Shown: one piece after another, positions 26,325 through 34,852 of the stretch
Layout: each line of letters starts with the position of its first letter
Numbering within the stretch: position 1 is the first letter of the stretch
Assembly (NCBI GenBank): GCA_027489455.1
Contig: JAIXZR010000161.1
Location: 1-38,933 of the forward strand
Length of the DNA stretch: 38,933 nucleotides
Direction: 5' to 3'
Source: Rubrivivax sp.
Lineage (GTDB): Bacteria > Pseudomonadota > Gammaproteobacteria > Burkholderiales > Burkholderiaceae_C
The notes under the pieces: model-generated
Told to the model about the DNA's origin: nothing
The model's input: the letters and a program-made list of their open reading frames with translations, nothing else
Database searches by the model: none
Program-made: the position numbers and the translations under genes

Positions 26325-26930
26325 ATGAAGAAGATCCTCCTGGCGCTGGCCGCCGTCATCGCCTGCGGCAGCGCCGCGGCGCAGTTCACCGGGCCGCAGG
26401 CCGCGGCCAACTGGACCGTCGGCAACCTGGGTGCGCTCAACGGCAACGTGTCGTTCGGCACGGCGCTGTTCGCGCCCAGCCAGCTGGTGCTGGTGGGTGC
26501 CGATGCCAGCAGCGGCTGCACCGGTGGCGTCTACGGCTTCGCCGGCCCCTGCGAGCTGCGGGTGACGCTCAACCAGCCGGGCATCTACACCTTCGACTAC
26601 GCCTACACCAGCTTCGACAGCGATGGCCCGGGCGGGGACCTGTTCGGCGTGCTGGTCGACGGCGTGCGCGTCTCACCCACGGTCTCCGACCCTGGCGGCG
26701 CGGTGTCGCAGGCCGGCACGCGCAGCTTCACCGCGCTGTCGTCGTTCGGCTTCTTCGTGAACTGCAGCGATTGCACGGGCGGCGAGGCCCGGGTGACGAT
26801 CAGCAGCTTCCGCGTTTCGCCCGTGCCCGAGGCGTCGACGCTCGCGCTGTGGCTGGCAGGCGGCGCCGCCGTGGCCGGGATCGCTTCGCGGCGGCAGCGG
26901 GCCGCCGGCGGCGCAACGCGCCAGGGGTGA
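26325..26930 (+). CDS. PEP-CTERM sorting-domain protein
   Basis: A 201-residue exported protein with signal peptide 1-20 (MKKILLALAAVIACGSAAAQ) and a C-terminal sorting signal: VPEAS at 167-171, hydrophobic helix, then SRRQR. The motif has Ala in place of the last Pro of PEP, a common variant. Two cysteine pairs are visible (GCTGG with PCEL, and NCSDC), so disulfides are likely after export. TGGAGACC supports the ATG at 26325. It lies directly after the alpha/beta hydrolase. Its function is unknown; a discoidin- or PPC-like jelly-roll fold is possible but not shown. Confidence 0.85.
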   Translation: MKKILLALAAVIACGSAAAQFTGPQAAANWTVGNLGALNGNVSFGTALFAPSQLVLVGADASSGCTGGVYGFAGPCELRVTLNQPGIYTFDYAYTSFDSDGPGGDLFGVLVDGVRVSPTVSDPGGAVSQAGTRSFTALSSFGFFVNCSDCTGGEARVTISSFRVSPVPEASTLALWLAGGAAVAGIASRRQRAAGGATRQG

Positions 26931-26936
26931 TGCCGG

Positions 26937-26964
26937 CAGGGCCGGGCGGTTGCCGGCGGCCCTG
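26937..26964 (+). terminator. Hairpin after the PEP-CTERM gene
   Basis: CAGGGCCG (26937-26944) and CGGCCCTG (26957-26964) form a perfect 8-bp stem with a 12-base loop, six bases past the stop codon. There is no T-run, so it may be a Rho-assisted or attenuating hairpin. Confidence 0.4.
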
Positions 26965-27202
26965 ATCCGGGCGCGACAGCCGCTTCTTGGCAGGGCGGGC
27001 CGCCGGGTTCGCCAGCGGCATGTCCGGCATGGGCCTGTCGTCGACGGGGATTCCGGAGCCGGCCATGCGGGCCTTGCCCGCGCGCGCCCTTGTGCGGGCC
27101 AGGGCGTGCTTGCGCGCCCTTGCCCGCCCTTGCGTATCCTCGCGCCCGCGCCGCCCTTGTATCCCTTTACGGCTGCTGCCGATCCTTTCCGGAGCCCCGA
27201 TC

Positions 27203-29899
27203 TTGTCCAGATTTCTCGCTGCCTCTGCCCGTTGCTTCCGCCTGGCCCTGTTGGGCGCTTCGATGCTGACCGTCCTGGCGGCCTGCGGCGGTGGTGGCGG
27301 TGGCGGTGAAGGGGGCGGCGGCGGCGGTGGTGGCGGGGGCGGCGCGCTGGCCACACTGACGCCGGACTTCTACCCCTTGAACGTCGGCGACACACGCAGC
27401 TGGCGCGTCACCCAGGGCAGCGAGGTCGGCAGCCTGCGCACCGAGCGCGTCACGGCCTTGGGCGCCGTGGGCAGCGTGCAGGCCTACACGGTGGTGGCCA
27501 TCGAAACCGGCAGCAGTGGGGCCGGCACGGGCAGCGCCCCGGCGGAGACCGAGTACCTGACGTCCGGGGCCGCCGGCATCAGCAGCGTGCCGGGCCCGGC
27601 TTCGACGGCCCTGGCGCAGGCCGTGGGGGCGGTGGACATGCTGCGCTTCGGCATGACCGAAGGTCAGACGCTGGTGCTGGTGGATCGCAGCTTCAACATC
27701 GACGCCAATGGCGACGGCCGCATCGACACCATCGACCTGCGCGTGCAGAGCAGCTTCGTCGGCCTCGAAGCCATCAGCACGGCGGCCGGCAGCTTCCCAG
27801 GGTCCGCCCGCGTGCGCAGTGCCGTGCGTACGACGGTACGGCTGGCAGGTGCGCCCGCATCCACGGTCGATTCGGTGGTGGAGGAATGGCTGGCGCCGGG
27901 TGTGGGCCCGGTGCGCAGCAGCGTCACCGTCGGCACGGGCAGCACGGCCACCGTCGATGTCGAAGAGGTCACCGCCTACGGCGTGGCCGGCCGGCGCAGC
28001 GAGAGCGTGGCGCCGGTGCTGGTCTCGGGCACGCCCGCGGCCAACGCCTCGGTGGCCAGCAATGTGCAGCCGGTGCTGGTGTTCAGCGAATTGCTCGACC
28101 CGGTCTCACTGGACGGGCCCAACGGCCTGACGATCGTCAACGCCGCCGGGCAGGCCGTTGCCGTGACGCGCAGTCTCGACCAGGGCGGTGTGCGCATCAC
28201 ACTGCAGCCCGCCGGCCTGCTGCAGGACGGGCGCTATGAATTGCGGCTGGGTTCGGGCATCACCGATCTGGCAGGCAATCCGCTGCCAGCGGCCGTGCGT
28301 GCCTTCAGTGTGGACACCACCGGGCCGCGCCGCGTGTCCTCGGTGCCGGCTGAAGGTGCCGAAGACGCCCCCTTGACGGGCACGCTGACCCTGAGCTTCG
28401 ACGAGCCCGTCTTCGCTGCGCCCGGCAGCCCCTTGCGCTTCGAGCTCGCCGACCTGGTGCTGGGGACGTCCACCTTCCTGGCCGGCACCATCGACGGCAC
28501 CAACCTGCGTGCCGTGCTGGACACACCGCTGGCACGCAACCGCAGCTATGCCCTGATCCTGCGCTCCCAGGTCACCGATGCCAGCGGCAATGCGGTGGAT
28601 TTCGGCAATGGCCGCCTGAACTTCCGCACCGATCCCGGCCCCCTGTCGCGGCCCGCAGCGCTGGAAGCCGGCGCGGTGGTCTATGCCCTGACGCAGGGGG
28701 ACGTCGATGCCGACGGCCGCAGCGATCTGGTCTATGCCGCGCAGACCTCCGGCACGAACAGCTTCTACGTCGCCGCCCGGCTGCAGCAGGCCGATGGCCG
28801 CTATGCCGCGCCCAGCCGCCTGGCCGCGCTGCCCTCGACGGGCCTGTGCAGCCCCGACAGCCTGGTGCTGGGCCATGCCGATGGCGATGGCCGGATCGAC
28901 ATCGCGCTGGCGGGCTGCAGTGCGGTCGTCACTTCCAGCCTGACCGTGTTGCGCCAGACGGCGGCCGGCCGCTTCGAGACCGAATCGCCCCCGGTTTCCG
29001 TGATCAGCCGCCGCATCGCGGCTGCCGACGTGGACGGCGACGGCCGGGCCGAGATCATCGTGGCCGAACCCCTGCCCGGTGGAACCCGCCTGAGCGCCTT
29101 GCGCCGCAACGATGCGGGTGCCTGGGTGTCCGTGCTGTCCATCGACGGCGGCACCACGGTCGTCAGCGACCTGGCCTTTGCCGATCTGGACGGCGACGGC
29201 CGGCGCGACGCGGTCTGGCTGCGCCTGCTGCCGAACAACCGTGACTGGGAGCTGGCCTGGGCATTGCGCCAGGGCGCAGGGTTTGCCAGCACCCGCAGCC
29301 TGGCGCTGGCCACGGGGCTGAGCGACGCGCCAGGCCTGAGCCTGGGTGACGTGAACGGCGACGGTCGCAACGACGTGCTGCTGCTGCAGGCCGTCGTGCC
29401 CCCCGGCACGGGGACGCGGCGCGGCGAACTGCGGGTGCTGCGCAACGACGGCAGCGGCAGCTTCGTGGCCGCGCAGACCCTGTCCTTCATCTCGCCCGCG
29501 ACCGCCGCGACGGTGGCTGACATCGACGGCGACAACCGCAACGACGTGGTGCTGGCCCTGTCGAGCGAACTGCGCGTGGCGGTGCTGCTGCAGGGCGCCG
29601 ATGGCAATCTCCAGGCCGAGCGCTTCTTCGACGTGAGCCAGGACCGCTTCCTCAGCGGCGACGCGCTGGCCGTGCTGGACCTGAACGCCGACGGCCGACG
29701 CGACCTGGTGGCCGGCAGCAGCGTGCTGCTGGGCCGGCCGACGACCGGGCCCTGGCCCCTGGCCGAAGCCGGCGAGGGCACGGCCCGCGTGGCAGCCGCC
29801 AGCTCACCAGGTTCGGCCCTCGCTTCAGCACCCGTGGCGCAGGCATCTCCCGTCACGCGTGCCCTGGCGGGCCATCTGCGCGCGCTGCAGGGCCGCTGA
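27203..29899 (+). CDS. Large lipoprotein with Ig-like domains and FG-GAP/VCBS repeats
   Basis: About 898 residues. The TTG at 27203 is preferred as start: GGAG lies eight bases upstream and it yields a clean lipoprotein signal SRFLAASARCFRLALL...LAAC. In-frame ATGs further upstream (from 26987) would add an Arg/Ala-rich leader of low quality, and the ATG at 27263 would shorten the signal. After the lipobox cysteine comes a poly-Gly run (about 19 residues with one Glu). Two SbsA-like Ig (Big_5-type) domains lie at about residues 270-490, with DTTGPRRVSSVPAEGAEDAP between them. Seven DxDxDGRxD-type calcium loops follow at about 499-835 (for example GDVDADGRSD, ADVDGDGRAE, LDLNADGRRD), consistent with a seven-bladed propeller. 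It is probably an outer-membrane surface adhesin or polysaccharide/protein-binding protein. Confidence 0.78.
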   Translation: MSRFLAASARCFRLALLGASMLTVLAACGGGGGGGEGGGGGGGGGGGALATLTPDFYPLNVGDTRSWRVTQGSEVGSLRTERVTALGAVGSVQAYTVVAIETGSSGAGTGSAPAETEYLTSGAAGISSVPGPASTALAQAVGAVDMLRFGMTEGQTLVLVDRSFNIDANGDGRIDTIDLRVQSSFVGLEAISTAAGSFPGSARVRSAVRTTVRLAGAPASTVDSVVEEWLAPGVGPVRSSVTVGTGSTATVDVEEVTAYGVAGRRSESVAPVLVSGTPAANASVASNVQPVLVFSELLDPVSLDGPNGLTIVNAAGQAVAVTRSLDQGGVRITLQPAGLLQDGRYELRLGSGITDLAGNPLPAAVRAFSVDTTGPRRVSSVPAEGAEDAPLTGTLTLSFDEPVFAAPGSPLRFELADLVLGTSTFLAGTIDGTNLRAVLDTPLARNRSYALILRSQVTDASGNAVDFGNGRLNFRTDPGPLSRPAALEAGAVVYALTQGDVDADGRSDLVYAAQTSGTNSFYVAARLQQADGRYAAPSRLAALPSTGLCSPDSLVLGHADGDGRIDIALAGCSAVVTSSLTVLRQTAAGRFETESPPVSVISRRIAAADVDGDGRAEIIVAEPLPGGTRLSALRRNDAGAWVSVLSIDGGTTVVSDLAFADLDGDGRRDAVWLRLLPNNRDWELAWALRQGAGFASTRSLALATGLSDAPGLSLGDVNGDGRNDVLLLQAVVPPGTGTRRGELRVLRNDGSGSFVAAQTLSFISPATAATVADIDGDNRNDVVLALSSELRVAVLLQGADGNLQAERFFDVSQDRFLSGDALAVLDLNADGRRDLVAGSSVLLGRPTTGPWPLAEAGEGTARVAAASSPGSALASAPVAQASPVTRALAGHLRALQGR

Positions 29900-29925
29900 G
29901 GCGCTCTAACCCGGTGTAGACCGAT

Positions 29926-30858
29926 CTAACCCGCGCCCACCCGCCACGGGTGGTCCCGGTCGGCCGCGTCGCGCTGGCGGAAGGTCTTGGGTGGCACGCC
30001 CACGGTGCGCTTGAAGACCTTGGAAAAGCTGAAGGCATCCTGGTAGCCCACTTCGGCAGCCACGGTTTCCAGCTTCAGGTCGGTTTCTGCCAGCAGCCGC
30101 ATCGCGCGCTGCATGCGCAACAGCCGCAGGTGGTTCAGCGGCGTGTCGCCCATCGCATCGCGGAAGCGCTCGGCCAGCGCCGTGCGCGACAGCCCGGCCT
30201 GCTGCGCCAGATCGTCCAGCGTCCAGGGGTGGGCGCAGCGCTCGTGCATCAGCGTCAGCGCGCGCCGCACCTGCGCGTCCCGCACGGCATGGCTCCAGCC
30301 GTGGCCGGCCTGCCCGCGCTCGGCAGCGATCTCGCGCAGCGCGTAGGTGAAGACCACGTCCAGCAAGGCCTGCACCAGGGTGTCGGCGCCAGGCTCGCCG
30401 CTGCGGATCTCCGACTCCATCAGCCCTGCCGCCAGCGCCAGCGGGCCCAGCCGCGGGCGCGCTTCGGCGCGCAACACGGTCCAGGGCGGCAGCTCGGCAA
30501 AGAACGGGTGCAGCGGCTGGTTCCACAGCTGGTAGGCCCCGCCCACCACCACGCTCGTGCCCGTCCCGGCGGGCCCGGGTGTCTGGCCGATGGTCTGCGG
30601 CTTCAGCCCCGCCAGCCGCGGGCCCACGCTCAGCGCGTGGTCGCAGCCGCGCGCCATCACGGCCAAGTCGCCGGCAGCCAGGGCCAGCGGCTCGGCCAGC
30701 TGGGGGGCGTGCACGTGCACCGGCCCCTGCATCACCACATGCAGGCCGATGCTCCTTTCACACGGGAACCGCAGTACCGCATCGCCGGGGATAGCGTGCA
30801 GGCCCAGCACGCGGCGGCGCAGACCGGCGTCTTGAAGAATGTCAGAAAGTAGATCCAT
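29926..30858 (-). CDS. AraC-family regulator with N-terminal cupin domain
   Basis: A 310-residue regulator. The N-terminal half (about 1-180; FPCERSIGLHVVMQGPVHVH) is an AraC-type cupin sensor, and the C-terminal 100 residues are the DNA-binding domain with LDDLAQQAGLSRTALAERF and the signature VGYQDAFSFSKVFKR. The ATG at 30858 (MDLLSDILQDAG) is the usual family start; the upstream extension to 30939 overlaps the shared promoter with the reductase gene and is rejected. Divergent pairs of this regulator type with an NmrA-like reductase are frequent in Proteobacteria, and it probably controls that gene. The stop lies inside a short direct repeat (TCTAACCCG at 29905-29913 and 29925-29933). Confidence 0.9.
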   Translation of the reverse strand: MDLLSDILQDAGLRRRVLGLHAIPGDAVLRFPCERSIGLHVVMQGPVHVHAPQLAEPLALAAGDLAVMARGCDHALSVGPRLAGLKPQTIGQTPGPAGTGTSVVVGGAYQLWNQPLHPFFAELPPWTVLRAEARPRLGPLALAAGLMESEIRSGEPGADTLVQALLDVVFTYALREIAAERGQAGHGWSHAVRDAQVRRALTLMHERCAHPWTLDDLAQQAGLSRTALAERFRDAMGDTPLNHLRLLRMQRAMRLLAETDLKLETVAAEVGYQDAFSFSKVFKRTVGVPPKTFRQRDAADRDHPWRVGAG

Positions 30859-30957
30859 GGCGGACGATTGGACATGAAAACTGGACTGGATGCCATTAGC
30901 CGTACCGCTTTCGCGCTTCAACATGCAGTTCTTCGTCAACCCTCTCCGGAGTTCTCC

Positions 30958-31797
30958 ATGTCACGCATTCTTGTGGTCGGTGCCAGCGGCACCGTCGGGT
31001 CCGAACTGTCGCGCCTGCTGGCCGCCCAGGGCGAAACCGTGCTCAAGGCCACGCACCGCACGCCGGCCGCTGCCGATCAGGTGCACCTCGATCTGGTCAG
31101 CCACCGCGGGCTGCCGGAGGCCCTGGCGGGCGTGGATCGCGCGTTCCTGCTGGCGCCGCCCGGCCATGTGGACCAGGAAGCGCTGCTGGCCCCGCTGATC
31201 GACGCGGCCCGGGTGCACGGCCTGCAAAAGCTGGTGCTGATGTCGGCCATGGGCGCCAACGCCGACGACAACGCGCCGCTGCGCCGCGCCGAAAGGCGGC
31301 TGGAAGCCTCGGGCCTGCCCTACAACATCGTCCGGCCGAACTGGTTCATGCAGAACTTCAACACTTTCTGGCTGCACGGCATCCAGACCGCAGGCCAGAT
31401 CTTCCTGCCGGTGGGGGCGGCCAAGGGCAGCTTCATCGATGCGCGCGACATCGCGGCCGTGGCCGCCCGGCTGCTGACCAGCGATGACCTGGCCGATCGC
31501 GATTTCGATCTCACCGGCCCGCAGGCGCTGGACCATCATGAAGTGGCGGCCATCCTCTCGCAGGCCAGCGGCAGGCCGATAGGCTTCACCGACATTGCGC
31601 CCGAAGCCATGCTGCAGGGGCTGATGGGGGCCGGGCTGCCGCAGGATTACGCGGGCTTCCTGGTCCAGATCCTGGGCGCCTTCAAGGCCGGCTTCGCCGA
31701 GCGCACCACCGACGCCGTGCGGCACATCACGGGCCAGCCACCACGCACGCTGGCGCAGTACGCGCAGGATTACCGCGCCATCTGGGCCCCGGCCTGA
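30958..31797 (+). CDS. NmrA-like NAD(P)-binding oxidoreductase
   Basis: A 279-residue atypical short-chain dehydrogenase. RILVVGASGTVGSELSRLL at the N-terminus is the dinucleotide-binding glycine motif. Residues beyond about 130 (YNIVRPNWFMQNF, SFIDARDIAAVAARLL) are typical of NmrA/QOR2-like proteins, which reduce quinones or azo compounds or act as redox sensors. The ATG at 30958 is chosen because CCGGAG stands just before it; the longer frame from 30868 would run through the promoter. It is divergent from the AraC gene with 99 bases between the two starts. Confidence 0.88.
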   Translation: MSRILVVGASGTVGSELSRLLAAQGETVLKATHRTPAAADQVHLDLVSHRGLPEALAGVDRAFLLAPPGHVDQEALLAPLIDAARVHGLQKLVLMSAMGANADDNAPLRRAERRLEASGLPYNIVRPNWFMQNFNTFWLHGIQTAGQIFLPVGAAKGSFIDARDIAAVAARLLTSDDLADRDFDLTGPQALDHHEVAAILSQASGRPIGFTDIAPEAMLQGLMGAGLPQDYAGFLVQILGAFKAGFAERTTDAVRHITGQPPRTLAQYAQDYRAIWAPA

Positions 31798-31829
31798 TCA
31801 CGCGATCCGCATGCTCCCGACTTACCCAT

Positions 31830-31844
31830 CCCCCGGTTCGGGGG
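31830..31844 (+). terminator. Short GC hairpin after the NmrA gene
   Basis: CCCCCG and CGGGGG pair around GTT, 33 bases past the stop of the reductase gene. The stem is very GC-rich but no T-run follows. It lies just upstream of the promoter of the next gene and could separate the two units. Confidence 0.35.
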
Positions 31845-31875
31845 CCCCGCCCCTGGACCACGGGGGTTGGCTTCG

Positions 31876-31904
31876 TTGACCCAGGGCAGGGCGGGGCCTA
31901 ACGT
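31876..31904 (+). promoter_or_regulatory. Candidate sigma-70 promoter of the PEP-CTERM gene
   Basis: TTGACC (31876-31881, 5/6 match), exactly 17 bases, then TAACGT (31899-31904, 3/6 match). Transcription would start near 31911, giving a leader of about 40 bases before the ATG at 31951. Confidence 0.45.
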
Positions 31905-31950
31905 GAGGATGTCCTATTCCTTCATCCATTTTTCGCCGATTCGAGGGCCC

Positions 31951-32640
31951 ATGACTCCGCAAACCCAATCCAAGCTTGATCAATCGCAGGTTGCCCTGCG
32001 TCTGAGCCTGTGCGCCGCTGCCGTGGCCGGTGTCGCCGGTGCCGGCAGCGCCCAGGCGGCGTTGGTGACCACCTTCGCCAACACCGTGATCACCCTGCCG
32101 AACACCGTCGCAGGCGTGTACATCAACCTGCTGACTGGTGCCACCGGCACCTCCGCCGGTACTGTGGCAGGTTGGGACATCAACCCCTATCTGGCCAACG
32201 CAGGCACCCAGCTGGGCTTCTACTGGGGCACGACGCCGGCTGCCAGCCACGGCGGTGTGGCGGCCACCATCACGGGCCCGCTGCTGAACCTGCCGGCCAG
32301 CACGACCATCTCGTCTGCCAGCACCTTCTCGGCGTCCATCATCTCCGGTACCACGGGTTCCGCCTTCCTGGCCAATACTGGCGAGAAGGTCCTGGGCTTC
32401 CGCTTCTTCAACGAAGGCACCGGCGCGGTCAACTACGGCTACATGCGCATCTCGACCACCGCCGGCACGGGCTACCCCGCTTCCATCCGCGGCTGGGTCT
32501 ACGAGAACAGCGGCGGCTCGATCACCACGCCGATCCCCGAGCCCGCCACGGGCCTGATGCTGGGCATGGGTGCCCTGGCCCTGGGTGCCGTGCACATGCG
32601 CCGCCTGCGCCGCGAGCGCCAGCAGGCCGCCACGCACTGA
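31951..32640 (+). CDS. PEP-CTERM sorting-domain protein
   Basis: A 229-residue exported protein. MTPQTQSKLDQSQVALRLSL begins the signal region, which ends at about residue 38 (GSAQAA). The body is rich in Thr, Ala and Gly with no recognised domain. The sorting signal is IPEPA at 195-199, a hydrophobic helix and the basic tail RRLRRERQ. The start at 31951 follows GAGGGCCC; a longer frame from 31867 is open but crosses the proposed transcription start. It forms its own transcription unit, with a plausible promoter and a strong terminator, and is bounded by GC hairpins on both sides. Its isolated, well-delimited unit suggests abundant expression. Confidence 0.85.
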   Translation: MTPQTQSKLDQSQVALRLSLCAAAVAGVAGAGSAQAALVTTFANTVITLPNTVAGVYINLLTGATGTSAGTVAGWDINPYLANAGTQLGFYWGTTPAASHGGVAATITGPLLNLPASTTISSASTFSASIISGTTGSAFLANTGEKVLGFRFFNEGTGAVNYGYMRISTTAGTGYPASIRGWVYENSGGSITTPIPEPATGLMLGMGALALGAVHMRRLRRERQQAATH

Positions 32641-32682
32641 CATCGGGCCGCGCGCCGCTCAGGCGCGCCCCCCTGCCCACCG

Positions 32683-32720
32683 CGCCCGCGCCAAGAAATT
32701 GGCGCGGGCGTTGTTTTGTT
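32683..32720 (+). terminator. Strong intrinsic terminator
   Basis: A perfect 12-bp stem, CGCCCGCGCCAA with TTGGCGCGGGCG, around a GAAA tetraloop (32695-32698), followed by TTGTTTTGTT. This is the clearest Rho-independent terminator in the window, 42 bases after the PEP-CTERM stop. Confidence 0.93.
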
Positions 32721-32793
32721 CGGGCCTGGCATCGCCTGCCGGGCTGCCGGACTGAGAAGATCAGGTCGCGGGCCAGCCGCGCCACGGGTTCCC

Positions 32794-34809
32794 ATGCCAT
32801 CTGCCATCGCCAACAAACTGCTGCTCATCGGGTGGGACGCCGCCGATTGGCAGATCATGCATCCGCTCATTGATTCAGGCCGCATGCCGCATCTCAAGCG
32901 GCTGGTCGAAGGCGGCGTGATCGGCAACCTGCTGACCCTGCAGCCGGTGCTGTCGCCCATCCTCTGGACATCCATCACCACCGGCAAGCGTGCCTATCTG
33001 CATGGCGTGCACGGTTTCGTCGAACCCACGCCCGACGGCACCGCCTTGCGGCCCACCTCCAGCAGCACCCGGCGCTGCAAGGCGCTGTGGAACATCCTGG
33101 CTCAGTCCGGCAAGCGCTGCCACGCCGTGGGCTGGTATGCCAGCCATCCGGCCGAGAACATCCGCGGGGCCTGTGTTTCGGAGCTGTTCCACATGGCGCC
33201 TGCCGGGTCCGCGCCCGATGCCTGGCCGGTGCCGCCTGGCAGCGTGTTCCCCGAACACCTCGCCGCCGATCTGGCCGAGCTGCGCTTCCACCCCGAGGAA
33301 GTCATCGGCGACATGCTGCTGCCCTTCGTGCCCACCGCGGCCCAGCTGGACCAGCGTGACCCGGACGTCGCGCGGCTGTTCAAGGCGCTGGCCCGCCGGC
33401 TGGCCGAATGCATTTCCGTGCAGGCGGTGACTACCGGGCTGATGGAGGAGCAACCCTGGGACTTCTGCACCGCGTACTTCGACACCATCGACCGCATCTG
33501 CCACGACTTCATGTTCTTCCATCCGCCGCAGATGGCGCACATCCGGCCGGATTTCTTCGAGCACTTCCAGCACGTGGTCAACGGCATCTACGAGTTCCAT
33601 GACCAGATGCTGGGCCGCCTGGTGGCGCTGGCGGGGCCCGAGTGCCACGTGATGATCGTTTCCGATCACGGCTTCCAGAGCGGCGGGCTGCGCCCCACGG
33701 GCCGGGTCGAGGCAGCGCAGTGGCACCGCAACTTCGGCACCTTCTTGCTGGCCGGGCCCGGCGTGCGCCAGGACGCCACGGTGCACGGCGCCACGCTGCT
33801 GGACATTGCGCCCACGGTACTGACGCTCTTCGGTCTGCCGGTGGGGCGCGACATGGAAGGCAAGGTGCTGGTGAACGTCTTCGAGACGCCGCCGGAGATC
33901 GCGCGCATCGATTCCTGGGAACAGGTGCCCGATCCGGTCTACGACGCCCGGGTCGTCGATGCCATCGAAGACGACCCCGAAGCCGCACGCGCCGCCATGA
34001 ACCAGCTCGTCGAGCTGGGCTACATCGACGCGCCTGGCGAAGACGTGCAGCGCGACATCGAGCAGGCGCGGGCCGTGCAGAAGTACAACCTGGCCTGCTC
34101 CTGCATCGACGGCAAGCATGCGTCGCGGGCCGTCACGCTGGCCTTCGAGCTGGTGCAGCAGTTCCCGCAGGAAACGGCCTACCTCGTGTTTGCCGGCCAG
34201 GCCGCGATCTCGGCCGCCGACGCGCTGGCGCTGGGCGAGGTCGTGCAGGCGCTGGAGCGCAAGGAGCCTGGCCACAAGCAGCTGGTGCTGTTCAAGGCCT
34301 TCCACCGCTGGATGCTGGACGACGTGGCCGGTGCGCTGCGCCACTTCGAGCAGGCATCGACCCAGGGCCATGACAGCCCCTGGCTGCAGACGCGCATCGG
34401 GCGCGCCTATCTGCGCCTGCGCCTGTGGGCCAGCGCCGAGGCGGCCTTCAACAAGGCCCTGGCCAAAGACAAGGACAACGCCGAGGCGCACTACGGGCTG
34501 AGCGTGGCGCTGCCGCGCCAGGGGCGCCTGGAAGAAGGCGTGCAGGCCGGGCTGCAGGCGATCTCGCTGCTGCACGATTTCCCGCTCGCCCACTTCCAGC
34601 TGGGCGCGGTGCTGTCGCGCATGGGCTGGTACGACCGAGCGCTGCAGGCCTTCGAGATCTGCCTGGCAATGGCCCCGAACTTCGCGCTCGCGCACCGCTA
34701 CGTGGCGCTGATCGCTGCCAGGCTGGGGCAGCCCGAGCGCGCGGCCCGGCACAAGGCCGAAGCCCGGCGCGTGCTGGCCGAAAAACTGCCGCAGCTGGCT
34801 GCGGACTGA
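32794..34809 (+). CDS. Alkaline-phosphatase-superfamily phosphodiesterase with C-terminal TPR repeats
   Basis: A 671-residue protein without a signal peptide. Residues 8-380 are a type I phosphodiesterase/nucleotide-pyrophosphatase domain: LLIGWDAADW (metal-binding Asp15), ILWTSITTGK (likely nucleophile Thr58), DTIDRICHDFMF (metal-binding Asp and His), VSDHGF (Asp291-His292) and a further histidine in the segment near HGATLLDIAPTV. From about 440 to 671 it is helical with TPR repeats, for example AEAAFNKALAKDKDNAEAHYGLSVAL. It may cleave phosphodiester or sulfate-ester bonds in the cytoplasm, with the TPR part binding partners. The frame is open to 32716, but MPSAIANKLL at 32794 is the natural start. 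It is 43 bases upstream of a sulfotransferase gene. Confidence 0.85.
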   Translation: MPSAIANKLLLIGWDAADWQIMHPLIDSGRMPHLKRLVEGGVIGNLLTLQPVLSPILWTSITTGKRAYLHGVHGFVEPTPDGTALRPTSSSTRRCKALWNILAQSGKRCHAVGWYASHPAENIRGACVSELFHMAPAGSAPDAWPVPPGSVFPEHLAADLAELRFHPEEVIGDMLLPFVPTAAQLDQRDPDVARLFKALARRLAECISVQAVTTGLMEEQPWDFCTAYFDTIDRICHDFMFFHPPQMAHIRPDFFEHFQHVVNGIYEFHDQMLGRLVALAGPECHVMIVSDHGFQSGGLRPTGRVEAAQWHRNFGTFLLAGPGVRQDATVHGATLLDIAPTVLTLFGLPVGRDMEGKVLVNVFETPPEIARIDSWEQVPDPVYDARVVDAIEDDPEAARAAMNQLVELGYIDAPGEDVQRDIEQARAVQKYNLACSCIDGKHASRAVTLAFELVQQFPQETAYLVFAGQAAISAADALALGEVVQALERKEPGHKQLVLFKAFHRWMLDDVAGALRHFEQASTQGHDSPWLQTRIGRAYLRLRLWASAEAAFNKALAKDKDNAEAHYGLSVALPRQGRLEEGVQAGLQAISLLHDFPLAHFQLGAVLSRMGWYDRALQAFEICLAMAPNFALAHRYVALIAARLGQPERAARHKAEARRVLAEKLPQLAAD

Positions 34810-34852
34810 GGCCGCCTCGCCGTTGCCATCCTTGCCACCCTGACGCCCCGCC

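Noticed and set aside
27071..27159. Repeated GCCCTTG words before the lipoprotein gene
   Set aside because: The copies are short and irregularly spaced, without palindromes or spacers, so this is neither a CRISPR nor a convincing regulatory array; it looks like local low-complexity sequence.
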